A stretch of DNA of 64,000 nucleotides from Patulibacter defluvii (GTDB lineage: Bacteria; Actinomycetota; Thermoleophilia; Solirubrobacterales; Solirubrobacteraceae), in the NCBI RefSeq assembly GCF_034096925.1, contig NZ_JAWZSQ010000014.1:62001-126000 (forward strand). The letters run 5' to 3'. Made by a program: the position numbers and the translations under genes. Below are positions 1-8,706 of this stretch, piece by piece. Each line of letters starts with the position of its first letter. The stretch's first letter is position 1. The notes under the pieces were generated by a model that worked only from the letters and a program-made list of their open reading frames with translations, ran no database searches and was not told the DNA's origin.

Positions 1-561
1 GCGACGCCGGAGGAGGTCGCCCGCGCCGCCGGCGTGATCCGCTCCAGCGCCCACCAGGCGCTCGAGGACCTGCGCGAGGTGATCGGCGTGCTGCGCGGCA
101 GCGACGAGGCCGGCGCCCGCGAGGCGACCTCGACCACCCGCCCCCAGCCGACGCTCGACGACGTGCCGGCGCTGCTGGCCGAGTCGCGCGCGGCCGGGAT
201 GCGGATCCGCGAGCGGATCGAGGTCGCCGACGGCCCGCCGCCGGCGAGCGTGGGCCGCAACGCCTACCGGGTGGTCCAGGAGGGGCTGACGAACGCCCGC
301 AAGCACGCGGCCGGTGCGGTCGTCGAGGTCACGGTCTCCGGCTCGCCGGCGGCCGGGCTGACGATCGAGATCCGCAACCCGACCCCGGTCGGCGTGCTGG
401 CCCCCACGGGCGGCGCCGGGGCCGCGGGCGGGCTGCCGGGATCGGGGACCGGGATCATCGGCCTGGCTGAGCGGGCGACGCTCGCCGGCGGCCGGCTCGA
501 CCACGGCCCGACCGCCGACGGCGGCTTCCGTCTGCGAGCCTGGTTCCCGTGGCCGCACTGA
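1..561 (+). CDS. Two-component sensor histidine kinase, NarL/DesK type (C-terminal part)
   Basis: The gene enters from the left edge in frame 1; only about 186 residues are visible. The visible part starts at the end of a HisKA_3-type dimerisation helix (ALEDLREVIGVLR) and continues into a HATPase_c domain: the N box has NARKHA and the G box has GTGIIGLAERATLAGG. This layout is typical of kinases that pair with LuxR-type response regulators. Such kinases autophosphorylate a histidine (here lost beyond the edge) and pass the phosphate to the regulator, which starts 13 bases downstream. The signal sensed cannot be judged because the sensor region is outside the window. Confidence 0.88.
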   Translation, partial: ATPEEVARAAGVIRSSAHQALEDLREVIGVLRGSDEAGAREATSTTRPQPTLDDVPALLAESRAAGMRIRERIEVADGPPPASVGRNAYRVVQEGLTNARKHAAGAVVEVTVSGSPAAGLTIEIRNPTPVGVLAPTGGAGAAGGLPGSGTGIIGLAERATLAGGRLDHGPTADGGFRLRAWFPWPH

Positions 562-574
562 TCCCGAGGCACCC

Positions 575-1234
575 GTGAGCAGCCCGATCCGGGTCCTGCT
601 CGTCGACGACGACCCGCTGGTCCGCTCGGCGCTGGCGATGATGCTCGCCGGGGCCGACGGCGTGCGGGTGGTGGCCGAGGTCGGCGACGGCGCCGAGGTG
701 CCGTCGGCGGTCGACGCCCACCGGCCCGACGTCGTGCTGATGGACATCCGGATGCCGAAGGTCGACGGCCTGACCGCGACCGAGCGGCTGCGGGCCCGTC
801 CCGGCGCCCCCGAGGTGATCGTGCTGACGACCTTCGACGCCGACGACCAGGTGGTGCGGGCGCTGCGGGTCGGCGCAGGCGGGTTCCTGCTCAAGGACAC
901 CCCGCCGGCCGAGATCGTGCGCGCGATCCAGCTGGTGGCGGCGGGCGAGGCGATGCTCTCCCCCACCGTCACCCGCAAGCTGATCGCCCACGTCGCCGAC
1001 CCCGAGGCCGACGACCGCCGCGAGCGGGCGAAGACGCTGCTGGCCGAGCTGACCCAGCGCGAGCTGGAGGTCGCGGTCGCGCTCGGCCAGGGCAAGTCGA
1101 ACGCGGAGATCGGCGCCGAGCTCTACATGAGCGTCGCGACCGTCAAGGCCCACGTCTCGAAGGTGCTGCAGAAGCTCGACCTGAGCAACCGGGTCCAGGT
1201 CGCGCTGCTGGCCCACGACGCCGGCCTGACCTGA
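575..1234 (+). CDS. Response regulator, NarL/FixJ family
   Basis: Encodes 219 residues from a GTG start, the full length for this family. An N-terminal receiver domain shows the acidic pair D12/D13, the phosphorylation site D57 in VVLMDIRMPK, T85 and K107. A C-terminal LuxR-type helix-turn-helix (about 150-219) contains LTQRELEVAVALGQGKSNAEIG and the recognition helix VATVKAHVSKVLQKL. It would be phosphorylated by the kinase directly upstream and bind DNA as a dimer. Its targets cannot be inferred. The stop lies three bases from the stop of the convergent proB. Confidence 0.95.
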   Translation: MSSPIRVLLVDDDPLVRSALAMMLAGADGVRVVAEVGDGAEVPSAVDAHRPDVVLMDIRMPKVDGLTATERLRARPGAPEVIVLTTFDADDQVVRALRVGAGGFLLKDTPPAEIVRAIQLVAAGEAMLSPTVTRKLIAHVADPEADDRRERAKTLLAELTQRELEVAVALGQGKSNAEIGAELYMSVATVKAHVSKVLQKLDLSNRVQVALLAHDAGLT

Positions 1235-1237
1235 GCG

Positions 1238-2332
1238 TCAGACCAGCACCAGGCGGTCGCGGTGGACCGCCTCCTCGGGCGCGCCGGGCAGCGTCGCGCG
1301 GACGTGCTCGGTCCGCTGGCCCATCACCCGCCGCAGGGCCCCGGCCGGGTAGCCGCTGATCCCCTTGCCGACCAGCTCGTCACCGCAGCGGATGTCGACC
1401 GCGTCGCCGGCCCGGAAGTCGCCCGAGACGCCGATCACCCCGACCGGCAGCAGCGAGGTGCCGCCGCCGGTCAGCGCCCGCACGGCGCCGCGGTCGACCT
1501 CGATCGCGCCGCGGGCCGGCTTGGCGTAGCGCAGCCAGAGCTTGAAGCTCGACCAGCGGGCCTCGCCGGCGGCGAAGGCGGTGCCCTCGCGCTCGCCGGC
1601 CAGGACGCGGGCGATCGCCTCCGGCCGCAGCCCGTTGGCGACCACGGTCGGGATCCCGGCGGCGGCGGCCATCTCGGCGGCCAGCGCCTTGCTCCGCATC
1701 CCGCCGGTCCCCAGCGACGAGGTGGTGCTGCCGACGTCGTGGGTGGCGAGCGCCTGCTCGACGTCGGTCACCTCGGCCACCAGCTCGGCGGTCGGGTCGC
1801 GGCGCGGGTCGGCGGTGAAGAGGCCGTCGGTCGAGGTCAGCAGCACCAGCCGGTCGGCGTTCAGCAGCATCGCCACCTGCGCGGCCAGCAGGTCGTTGTC
1901 GCCGAAGCTGATCTCGTCGGTGGTGGTGGTGTCGTTCTCGTTGATCACCGGCACCGCGCCGAACTCGACCAGCCGCAGCAGCGTCCGGCGGGCGTTGACG
2001 AAGGCCTCGCGCTCGCCCAGGTCGTGGAGGGTCAGCAGCACCTGGGCGGCGAGCAGGCCCTCGCCGTCGAGCAGGTCGTCCCAGGCCCGGAAGAGCCGCC
2101 CCTGGCCGACCGCGCTGGCCGCCTGGAGGGCGTCGATCGCCGTCGGCCGGCTGGCCAGCCGCAGCACCTGGACCCCGCGGGCGATCGCGCCGCTGGAGAC
2201 GAGCACGAACCGCTCGCCCTCGGCGTGACGGGCGGCGAGCGTGGCGCAGAGCGCGGCCAGCCCGTCGCGCCGCAGCGCCCCGCCGTCGTCGGCGACGACG
2301 CTCGACCCGAGCTTGACGACGGTCAGCGACAT
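1238..2332 (-). CDS. proB: Glutamate 5-kinase
   Basis: Encodes 364 residues, close to the usual length. It phosphorylates L-glutamate to glutamyl 5-phosphate, the first step of proline synthesis. The N-terminal amino acid kinase domain starts with VKLGSSVV, has SSGAIARG, NENDTTTTDEISFGDND and the GTGGMRSKALAA segment; a C-terminal PUA domain (about 280-364) follows. I start at the ATG giving MSLTVVKLGSS; the open frame upstream has no family similarity. obgE-proB adjacency is common in actinobacteria, but here the two are about 7 kb apart and proA is not in the window. Confidence 0.95.
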   Translation of the reverse strand: MSLTVVKLGSSVVADDGGALRRDGLAALCATLAARHAEGERFVLVSSGAIARGVQVLRLASRPTAIDALQAASAVGQGRLFRAWDDLLDGEGLLAAQVLLTLHDLGEREAFVNARRTLLRLVEFGAVPVINENDTTTTDEISFGDNDLLAAQVAMLLNADRLVLLTSTDGLFTADPRRDPTAELVAEVTDVEQALATHDVGSTTSSLGTGGMRSKALAAEMAAAAGIPTVVANGLRPEAIARVLAGEREGTAFAAGEARWSSFKLWLRYAKPARGAIEVDRGAVRALTGGGTSLLPVGVIGVSGDFRAGDAVDIRCGDELVGKGISGYPAGALRRVMGQRTEHVRATLPGAPEEAVHRDRLVLV

Positions 2333-2406
2333 CCGGCCGCCCAGGGTAGTGCGCGCCCGCCCGCGGCGGGGCCTGGCCGACGGGCCGGCCGGGGGTTCGA
2401 GCCGCC

Positions 2407-2889
2407 TCAGTCGGCGGTCAGCGCGACCGCCAGCAGCACGCAGGCCAGGATCGCCAGCCCGCCGCGGACGTGGTTGCCGAGCGTCCACTCGTGGACGTAG
2501 GTCGACCAGTGGGCGGCCGCGCCGGCGCTCTCCGGATCGAGCCGGTCGAGCGCGTCGTTGCGGGGGATGTGGAAGGCCGGGGTGATCACGAACGAGGCCA
2601 GGTAGGCGACCCCGCCGCCCAGCCGCCAGGCCGCCCCGCCGGCCGACCAGTCGGTCAGCGCGACGACGACCAGCGCCAGGCCCAGCAGCAGGGTCACCGT
2701 CATCAGCGCGCCGAGGCCGGTGCTCGGCGCGTGGACGTTGATCGCCTGCATCGCCCGGATGCCCTGGGCCGACGGCAGGTCGCGGAGGCCGCGCATGACG
2801 AAGGTCGAGAAGGCGAAGAAGACGCCGCCGACGACCCCCGACCCGACGAGGGTCGCGATCGTCAGCCCGCGGACGGTGCCGTCGCCCAT
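2407..2889 (-). CDS. DUF1772 family membrane protein
   Basis: Encodes 160 residues with four hydrophobic segments. The pattern of a first helix with FFAFSTFVMRGL, an NVHAPS segment and a late HIPRND motif fits DUF1772 (anthrone oxygenase-like) proteins, whose bacterial function is unknown. Its ATG overlaps the TGA of the upstream NmrA-like gene by one base (TGATG), so the two are translationally coupled and probably form an operon. The pairing with an NAD(P)-binding oxidoreductase suggests small-molecule redox or detoxification chemistry, but that is inference. Confidence 0.75.
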   Translation of the reverse strand: MGDGTVRGLTIATLVGSGVVGGVFFAFSTFVMRGLRDLPSAQGIRAMQAINVHAPSTGLGALMTVTLLLGLALVVVALTDWSAGGAAWRLGGGVAYLASFVITPAFHIPRNDALDRLDPESAGAAAHWSTYVHEWTLGNHVRGGLAILACVLLAVALTAD

Positions 2890-3764
2890 CAGGCCACCCG
2901 CTCGCGGTCGTCGGCGGCCGGGAGGGTCCAGGCACCGCTCGCCGCGGCGTCGCGGGCGTAGTCCCGGAAGTCGCGCGCGGGGCGGCCGAGCGCCTGCCGG
3001 ACCCCGTCGACGACCTGCGCGTTGCGGCCGTCGAGGACCTCGGCGAAGAGGTGGATCAGCATCCCGATCACCTCCTCGGGCACCCCCTGCGCGCGCAGCG
3101 CGGCGGTGAAGTCCTCGGCGGTCACCGACCGGAACCGCACCTCGCGGCCGGTCGCCGCCGTCAGCTCGGCGGCGACGTCGGCGAAGGTCAGCAGCCGCGG
3201 GCCGGTCAGCTCGTAGAGGCGGCCGTCGTGGCCGGGCTCGATCAGCGCCGCGACCGCCACGTCGGCGATGTCGTCGACGTCGACGAACGGCTCGGGCACG
3301 TCGCGGGCCGGCAGCACGATCTCGCCGTCGAGCACCGACTGGGCCAGGAAGTCCTCGCTGAAGTTCTGGGCGAACCAGCTGCAGCGGACGACGGTGGTGG
3401 CCAGGCCGGAGCGCCGGACCACCTGCTCGCAGCGCTCGGCCTCGGGCTCGCCGCGGCCGGAGAGCAGCACGATCCGGTCGACGCCGGCGGCGACCGCCCG
3501 CGCGACGAAGCGCTCGATCAGCGCGCTCGTGCCCGGGATCGCCAGGTCGGGCTGGAAGCTCAGGTAGACCGCGCCGACGCCGGCGAGGGCGGCGTCCCAG
3601 CCGCGCGGGTCGTCCCAGTCGAAGGGCGGGGCGCCGCGGCGGGAGCCGATCCGGGCGGGGACGCCGCGGGCGGTCAGCCGGGCGGCGACCCGGCGGCCGG
3701 TCTTGCCGGTGCCGCCGAGGACGAGCACCGGGGCCGAGGAGGAGGGCTGCGTGGTGGAGGTCAT
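2889..3764 (-). CDS. NmrA-like NAD(P)-binding oxidoreductase
   Basis: Encodes 291 residues. The N-terminal Rossmann motif LVLGGTGKTGRRVAARL is followed by SFQPD and VVRCSWFAQNFSEDFL, as in the NmrA/AgnL4-like atypical short-chain dehydrogenase group (annotated variously as NAD(P)H-binding or ergot-alkaloid-type reductases). No Tyr-x-x-x-Lys catalytic pair stands out, so it may act as a reductase of an unusual type or a redox sensor. It is divergent from the AraC gene at 3846 across an 81-base gap, making it the likely target of that regulator, and overlaps the DUF1772 gene by one base. Confidence 0.8.
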   Translation of the reverse strand: MTSTTQPSSSAPVLVLGGTGKTGRRVAARLTARGVPARIGSRRGAPPFDWDDPRGWDAALAGVGAVYLSFQPDLAIPGTSALIERFVARAVAAGVDRIVLLSGRGEPEAERCEQVVRRSGLATTVVRCSWFAQNFSEDFLAQSVLDGEIVLPARDVPEPFVDVDDIADVAVAALIEPGHDGRLYELTGPRLLTFADVAAELTAATGREVRFRSVTAEDFTAALRAQGVPEEVIGMLIHLFAEVLDGRNAQVVDGVRQALGRPARDFRDYARDAAASGAWTLPAADDRERVA

Positions 3765-3833
3765 GGAGGGCAGTCAACCGCGATCTCCTGCGAGCTTCCA
3801 TGGCTGAAGTGCGCTGATCCATACGCGATCGTC

Positions 3834-3839
3834 TAGAGT
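3834..3839 (+). promoter_or_regulatory. Leaderless-type -10 box for the AraC gene
   Basis: TAGAGT lies exactly 6 bases before the ATG at 3846. In actinobacteria a TANNNT box at this distance places the transcription start at or next to the start codon. A 7-base direct repeat CGCGATC at 3779-3785 and 3824-3830, in the gap shared with the divergent oxidoreductase gene, is a possible AraC-type operator. Confidence 0.5.
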
Positions 3840-3845
3840 GGCCCC

Positions 3846-4805
3846 ATGGACACCGTCGCCGGGCTGCTGGAGGGGCCGCGGGCGCGCGGGGCCTTCCTGC
3901 TCCGCTCGCTGCTCGACCCGCCGTGGTCGCTGCGGATCGAGGACCAGGCGCCGCTGACCGTCGTCGCCGTCGTCGAGGGCGGGGCCTGGATCCTGCCCGC
4001 CGGGCCCGACGCGGCCTGGACGGCGATCGGTCCCGGCGATGTCGCGCTCGTCCGCGGCCCCGAGCCCTACCTGGTCGCCGACGACCCCTCGACCCCGCCG
4101 CAGGTGGTGATCCACCCCGGCCAGCGCTGCACCACCCTCGACGGCGAGGACCTGGCGCTGGCGATGCGGCTCGGCGTCCGCAGCTGGGGCAACGCGGCCG
4201 ACGCCGGCACGGTGATGCTGACCGGCACCTACCAGCAGCCGGGCGAGGTCAGCGGTCGGCTGGTCGCCGCGCTGCCGCCGCTGGCCGTCGTGCGGGCGAG
4301 CGAGTGGCGGTCGCCGCTGGTGGCGCTGCTGCGCGACGAGATCGTCCGCGACGGCGAGGGCCAGGGAGCGGTCCTCGACCGGCTGCTCGACCTGCTGCTG
4401 GTGGCCGTCCTGCGCGAGTGGTTCGCCCGCCCCGAGGCCGAGGCGCCCGGCTGGTACCGGGCCCAGGCCGACCCGGTCGTCGGCCCGGCGCTGCGGCTGC
4501 TGCAGGCCGATCCGGCCCGCGCCTGGACGGTCGAGGCGCTCGCCCACGAGGTCGGGATGTCGCGCGCGGGGCTCGCCCGCCGCTTCAGCGAGACGGTCGG
4601 CGAGGCGCCGATGGCCTTCCTCACCGGCTGGCGGCTGGCGCTGGCCGCCGACCTGCTCTGCGAGCCGGGCAGCACGATCGCCAGCGTCGCCGAGCGGGTC
4701 GGCTACGGCAGCCCGTTCGCGCTCAGCGCCGCCTTCAAGCGGGTCCGCGGGATCAGCCCCCAGGAGCACCGCGCGCGGGTCGCGGCGGCACCGATCGCGG
4801 TCTGA
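3846..4805 (+). CDS. AraC family transcriptional regulator with N-terminal cupin
   Basis: Encodes 319 residues. The first about 190 residues form a cupin-type ligand domain of the kind found in regulators of oxidoreductase genes (GGAWILPAG and an RGPEPYLVADD segment). The C-terminal AraC domain carries two helix-turn-helix units: WTVEALAHEVGMSRAGLARRF and ASVAERVGYGSPFALSAAFKR, ending in GISPQEHR. It is divergent from the NmrA-like oxidoreductase/DUF1772 pair and most likely regulates it. The effector is not known. Confidence 0.9.
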   Translation: MDTVAGLLEGPRARGAFLLRSLLDPPWSLRIEDQAPLTVVAVVEGGAWILPAGPDAAWTAIGPGDVALVRGPEPYLVADDPSTPPQVVIHPGQRCTTLDGEDLALAMRLGVRSWGNAADAGTVMLTGTYQQPGEVSGRLVAALPPLAVVRASEWRSPLVALLRDEIVRDGEGQGAVLDRLLDLLLVAVLREWFARPEAEAPGWYRAQADPVVGPALRLLQADPARAWTVEALAHEVGMSRAGLARRFSETVGEAPMAFLTGWRLALAADLLCEPGSTIASVAERVGYGSPFALSAAFKRVRGISPQEHRARVAAAPIAV

Positions 4806-4821
4806 TCGAGCCGCTCAGCCC

Positions 4822-4970
4822 GGATCCGCCGACGATCGGTTGAGCCTCGGCGTGGAGGACCAAGGCGGTGGTCGGGCCACAGGTGATGACGGTCGGTGAC
4901 CATCAGATCCTGTGGCGTGGCCACCGTCGCCGGTCATCCGCGGCGAGGCGACCCGAGAATCGGCGGATCC
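4822..4970. repeat. 149-base nested hairpin / terminal inverted repeat element
   Basis: Fills the 169-base gap between two convergent genes. Perfect 11-base terminal inverted repeats (GGATCCGCCGA at 4822-4832, TCGGCGGATCC at 4960-4970) enclose nested stems: 4844-4849 with 4944-4949; 4864-4871 with 4921-4931 (three-base bulge); 4877-4888 with 4901-4915 (three-base bulge). The whole gap can therefore fold into one long imperfect hairpin in RNA from either strand. It could be a bidirectional terminator, a small palindromic mobile element or a structured RNA; the sequence does not decide. Confidence 0.6.
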
Positions 4971-4974
4971 AGGC

Positions 4975-5922
4975 TCAGTCGTCGATCAGCCGCTGGTCGA
5001 CGAGCCAGTCGCGGGCGACCTTCTCCGGCAGCTCGCCCTCGTTGTCGACCTGGGCGTTCAGCCGCTGCATCGTCGCGTTGTCGAGCCGGTCGGCGATCGG
5101 CTTCATCAGCCGCCGCAGCACCGGCCAGCGGCGGAGGACGTCCTCGCGCACGTTGACGGCGGCGTTGTAGTTGGGGAAGAACCGCCGCGGGTCGCTCAGC
5201 GGCAGCAGGTCGAGGCTGGCGACCCGCGAGTCGGTGGTGAAGATCTCGCCGAAGCTGCAGCTGCCGTTGCCGGTCTGCGAGTAGATCAGGCCGGTGTCGA
5301 GCCGCCGCACGCGGTTGCGCGGGACCGAGAAGCCGTAGGCCTCCTGCACGCCCGGGAAGCCGTCGGGGCGGTTGGCGAACTCGGCCTCGACGCAGAAGGT
5401 CAGCTTCTGGCCCTCCGGCCGCCGCAGCAGCGCGGGCAGGTCGTCGAGCGAGCGGATCCCCAGCTCGCGGGCGCGCGAGCGCTTGATCGCGAAGGCGTAG
5501 GTGTTGTTGATCGTCGACGGGTCGATCCAGACGATCCCGTGCTGCTCGAGGTCCTCGGCCGCGACCGCGTCGAACTGCTTCTTCGGGTCGGCGATCGGCT
5601 TCGGCTTGCCGAGAAAGGTGATCCACGACGTGCCGGTGTACTCCCAGTAGAGGTCGATGTCGCCGTTGACCAGCGAGCGCCGGACCGCGTCGGTGCTGAC
5701 CAGCCCGGTCTGGTCGTTGACCGCCGCGCCCTTCGCCCGCAGGTACTGGACGGTGATCTGCCCCAGCACCTGCTGCTCGGTGAAGTCCTTCGAGCCGACC
5801 GTCAGCTTGGCGCCCTTCAGCGGGCCCTCGCCGCCGCCGCTGTAGCCGACCCCGCAGCCGCTGGCCGCGACTGCCGCCAGCAGCGCGGCCGCCGTCGTCG
5901 CCGTCCGCCGCCGGGCGCTCAC
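4975..5922 (-). CDS. Glycine betaine/osmoprotectant ABC transporter, substrate-binding lipoprotein
   Basis: Encodes 315 residues of the OpuAC type. The N terminus has a basic stretch, a hydrophobic segment and a lipobox-like VAASGC, so it should be lipid-anchored outside the membrane. The mature part starts with LTVGSKDFTEQQVLGQ and contains DLYWEYTGTSWITF, both typical of OpuBC/OsmX-like quaternary amine binders. The GTG start overlaps the upstream permease stop by four bases (GTGA). It is the last gene of a four-gene operon and would deliver glycine betaine, choline or a related compatible solute to the permeases. Confidence 0.92.
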   Translation of the reverse strand: MSARRRTATTAAALLAAVAASGCGVGYSGGGEGPLKGAKLTVGSKDFTEQQVLGQITVQYLRAKGAAVNDQTGLVSTDAVRRSLVNGDIDLYWEYTGTSWITFLGKPKPIADPKKQFDAVAAEDLEQHGIVWIDPSTINNTYAFAIKRSRARELGIRSLDDLPALLRRPEGQKLTFCVEAEFANRPDGFPGVQEAYGFSVPRNRVRRLDTGLIYSQTGNGSCSFGEIFTTDSRVASLDLLPLSDPRRFFPNYNAAVNVREDVLRRWPVLRRLMKPIADRLDNATMQRLNAQVDNEGELPEKVARDWLVDQRLIDD

Positions 5923-6710
5923 GAGCGCTCCTTCCGCAGGCCGCGCGGGCTCAGGTACTGCTCGGCGATCCCGGCCAGCCAGTCGATGAAGATCGCCAGG
6001 CTGGCGGCGAGCACCGCGCCGGTCACGATCACCGGCGTCGACTGGAACTTGATCCCGTCGTTGATCGGCGTGCCGAGCCCGCCGGCGTCGAAGAAGGTGG
6101 CCAGCGTCGCCGTGCCGACCAGCAGCACCAGCGCGGTCCGGATCCCGGCCAGCACGTAGGGCACGGCCAGCGGCAGCTCGACCCGCAGCAGCACCTGGCG
6201 GCGGGAGAACCCCTGCCCGCGGGCCGCGTCGAGCAGCCCCGGGTCGACCGCCCGCAGGCCCTCGATCGTGTTGCGGACGATCGGCAGCAGCGCGTAGACC
6301 ACCAGCCCCAGCACCACGTAGACGAACTCGACGCCGAACAGCGACACGAAGATCACGATCAGGCCGATCGACGGCGCCGACTGACCGGCGTTGGCCAGCG
6401 CCAGCACCACCGGCGCCGCCCGCCGGAAGCGGCGGCGGGTGACCAGCACCCCGAGCGGCACGCCGACCGCCAGCACCACCACGGCCGAGATCCCGACCAG
6501 CTTGAGGTGCTCGCCGAAGAACCGCGCCAGCGAGCTGGCCGTCAGGTCGTCCTCGACCGCCGGGTAGATCTCCTGGCCCTGCATCCACAGGTAGAGGATC
6601 AGCAGCGCCAGGCCGATCCGCAGCGGCGTGCTGCCGTGGCGGCGCCAGAAGCGGGCGACGGCCGCCACGCCGCGGGCCGGGCTCGGCCGTCGGAGGGTCG
6701 CGCTGCTCAC
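5919..6710 (-). CDS. Osmoprotectant ABC transporter permease
   Basis: Encodes 263 residues with a BPD_transp_1 domain: about five or six membrane segments, the ALLPIVRNTIEGLRAVDPGLLDAARGQG region contacting the ATPase (EAA-type loop), and AGIRTALVLLVGTATLATFF. An unusual N-terminal segment of about 45 residues precedes the first helix. The GTG start overlaps the ATPase stop by four bases and its own stop overlaps the binding-protein start by four bases. With the permease at 8004 it would form a heterodimeric membrane channel, as in OpuB/OpuC-type importers. Confidence 0.92.
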   Translation of the reverse strand: MSSATLRRPSPARGVAAVARFWRRHGSTPLRIGLALLILYLWMQGQEIYPAVEDDLTASSLARFFGEHLKLVGISAVVVLAVGVPLGVLVTRRRFRRAAPVVLALANAGQSAPSIGLIVIFVSLFGVEFVYVVLGLVVYALLPIVRNTIEGLRAVDPGLLDAARGQGFSRRQVLLRVELPLAVPYVLAGIRTALVLLVGTATLATFFDAGGLGTPINDGIKFQSTPVIVTGAVLAASLAIFIDWLAGIAEQYLSPRGLRKERS

Positions 6711-8011
6711 GCCGGCCCGTCCCCGTCGTCGCCGCCGACCACCTGCGGGGTCGCGACCTCGGGGATCTCGCCGGTGATCTCGGCCACGGTCGTGACCGCG
6801 GTCGCCTCGGGCCGGTCCGCGACCGGGCGGACGTGGGTCTCGCTCAGCGCCTCGATCACCTGGTCGAGCCGGACGACGCCGATGAACGCCCCGCGGTCGT
6901 CGACCGCCGGCACCACGCCGACGCCGGAGCTGAGCATCTCGTCCATCGCGTCGTGGAGCGTGGTGGTGGCGGTGACGACGCCCTTGACCGGCTGGCCCTC
7001 GAGGTCGGGGCGGGCCGGTCGGTCCTCGATCTCGTCGCGGTAGAGCCACCGCTGCGGCCGGTCCTGGCCGTCGACCAGCAGCGCGCAGTCCAGGTCCTGC
7101 TGCTCCAGCTCGCGCAGCACGCGGTCGTAGTCGCGGGGGTCGGCGAAGCGCGGGTACGGCCCCAGCTCGGTGTCCCCCACCCGCACCAGGTGCAGCCGCT
7201 TGACGGCGCTGCCGCCGCCGATGAACGAGCGCACGTAGCGGCTGGCGGGGTGGGCCAGGATCTCGTCGGGCGCGCCGAGCTGGGCGATCCGCGAGCGGTC
7301 GCGCAGGACCGCCACCCGGTCGCCGAGCTTCATCGCCTCGTCGATGTCGTGGGTGACGAAGACGATCGTCTTGCGGACCCGCCGCTGGATCTTCAGCAGC
7401 TCGCTCTGGAGCCGGTCGCGGGTGATCGGGTCGAGCGCGCCGAACGGCTCGTCCATCAGCAGCACGCCGGGGTCGCCGGCCAGCGCGCGGGCGACGCCGA
7501 CCCGCTGCTGCTGGCCGCCGGACAGCTCGCGCGGGTAGCGACCGCCGAACTCGCGCTCGTCGAGGCCGACCAGCTCCAGCAGCTCGCTGGTCCGCTCGCG
7601 GATCCGGGCCTTCGGCCAGCGCAGCAGCCGCGGGACGGTCTCGACGTTCTGGCGGACGGTCATGTGCGGCAGCAGGCCGGCCTGCTGGACGACGTAGCCG
7701 ATCGACCGCCGGAGGGTGTCCTCGTCGAGCGTGGCGGCGTCGCGGCCGCCGATCAGGATCTGGCCGCTGGTCGGGCGCACCAGGCGGTTGATCATCCGCA
7801 TCGTCGTCGTCTTGCCGCAGCCGGACGGGCCGACGAAGACCATCACCTCGCCGGCGGCGATCTCGAGGTCGAACTCCTCGACCGCCGGCTGGGCCGCTCC
7901 CGGGTAGTGCTTCGTGACCCCGCGCAGCTCGATCGAGACGCAGCGGCCGTCGTGGGCGAGGACGTCCTCCTCCGGCGCGGCGGCGGTGGACGGAGCGGAG
8001 CGGTCAGGCAC
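6707..8011 (-). CDS. Osmoprotectant ABC transporter ATP-binding protein with CBS domains
   Basis: Encodes 434 residues. The ABC ATPase domain has Walker A GPSGCGKT at 61-68, a Q loop, the signature LSGGQQQR, Walker B VLLMDEPFGALD and the switch histidine in VFVTHDID. A C-terminal region from about residue 290 contains CBS-like repeats (TLHDAMDEMLSSGVGVVPAVDD), which in OpuA-type transporters sense ionic strength and gate transport. The family match is OpuAA/OpuCA/ProV. It overlaps the upstream permease by eight bases. About 24 residues precede the domain, so a later start is possible. Confidence 0.93.
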   Translation of the reverse strand: MPDRSAPSTAAAPEEDVLAHDGRCVSIELRGVTKHYPGAAQPAVEEFDLEIAAGEVMVFVGPSGCGKTTTMRMINRLVRPTSGQILIGGRDAATLDEDTLRRSIGYVVQQAGLLPHMTVRQNVETVPRLLRWPKARIRERTSELLELVGLDEREFGGRYPRELSGGQQQRVGVARALAGDPGVLLMDEPFGALDPITRDRLQSELLKIQRRVRKTIVFVTHDIDEAMKLGDRVAVLRDRSRIAQLGAPDEILAHPASRYVRSFIGGGSAVKRLHLVRVGDTELGPYPRFADPRDYDRVLRELEQQDLDCALLVDGQDRPQRWLYRDEIEDRPARPDLEGQPVKGVVTATTTLHDAMDEMLSSGVGVVPAVDDRGAFIGVVRLDQVIEALSETHVRPVADRPEATAVTTVAEITGEIPEVATPQVVGGDDGDGPA

Positions 8012-8663
8012 GGATCCCCCTGGAGATGGTGGCGCGGCCGAGCAGGGCCAGCAGCGCGTCGAGCACCAGCGCGATCAGCACGATCCCGACGGTGCCGACC
8101 AGCACCTGGCTGAAGGCGTTCTTGGTCTCGAGGTGCGCGAGGCCGAAGAAGATGAACTTGCCGAGACCGGGCCCGTTGACGTAGGCGGCGATCGCGGCGA
8201 TCCCGACCACCAGCTGGGTAGCGGTCCGGAGCCCGGCCAGGATCACCGGCCAGGCGATCGGCAGCTCGACCCGCAGCAGCCGCTGGACGCCGCTCATCCC
8301 GATCCCGCGGGCGCTGTCGAGCACCACGCCGTCGATCTGCTGCAGACCGGTGACGGTGTTGCGCATGATCGGCAGCAGCGCGTAGAGGATCAGCGCCACC
8401 ACCGTCGGCGTCGGGCCGAGGCCGAAGAAGACGACCAGGATCCCGAGCAGCGCGAACGACGGGAAGGTCAGGAAGAGGCTCGCGACGGTCAGCGCCGCCG
8501 ACGAGAGCGCTCGTGATCGGTAGGTGGCCACGCCGAGGACGACGCCGATCGCCGTCGCGAGGGCGACCGAGAGCGCCACCACCCACAGGTGACCGAGGGC
8601 GAGCTGGCCGATCGAGTCGGCGTTGGCGCGCACGTAGTCGACGAACGACGAGGGGGACCACAC
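8004..8663 (-). CDS. Osmoprotectant ABC transporter permease (first gene of operon)
   Basis: Encodes a BPD_transp_1 permease with the EAA-type loop ALLPIMRNTVTGLQQIDGVVLDSARGIG and five to six membrane segments. I chose the GTG at 8663, giving 219 residues, because family members begin just before SFVDYVRANADSI. The frame remains open to a TTG at 8711, but that start would lie inside the inverted repeats at 8707-8737 and has no Shine-Dalgarno. Divergent from the IclR regulator, which probably controls the operon. Confidence 0.88.
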   Translation of the reverse strand: MWSPSSFVDYVRANADSIGQLALGHLWVVALSVALATAIGVVLGVATYRSRALSSAALTVASLFLTFPSFALLGILVVFFGLGPTPTVVALILYALLPIMRNTVTGLQQIDGVVLDSARGIGMSGVQRLLRVELPIAWPVILAGLRTATQLVVGIAAIAAYVNGPGLGKFIFFGLAHLETKNAFSQVLVGTVGIVLIALVLDALLALLGRATISRGIRA

Positions 8664-8706
8664 GACCGCCGGGACGAGTACCACGTCTACGACACTAGCG
8701 ATGTCG

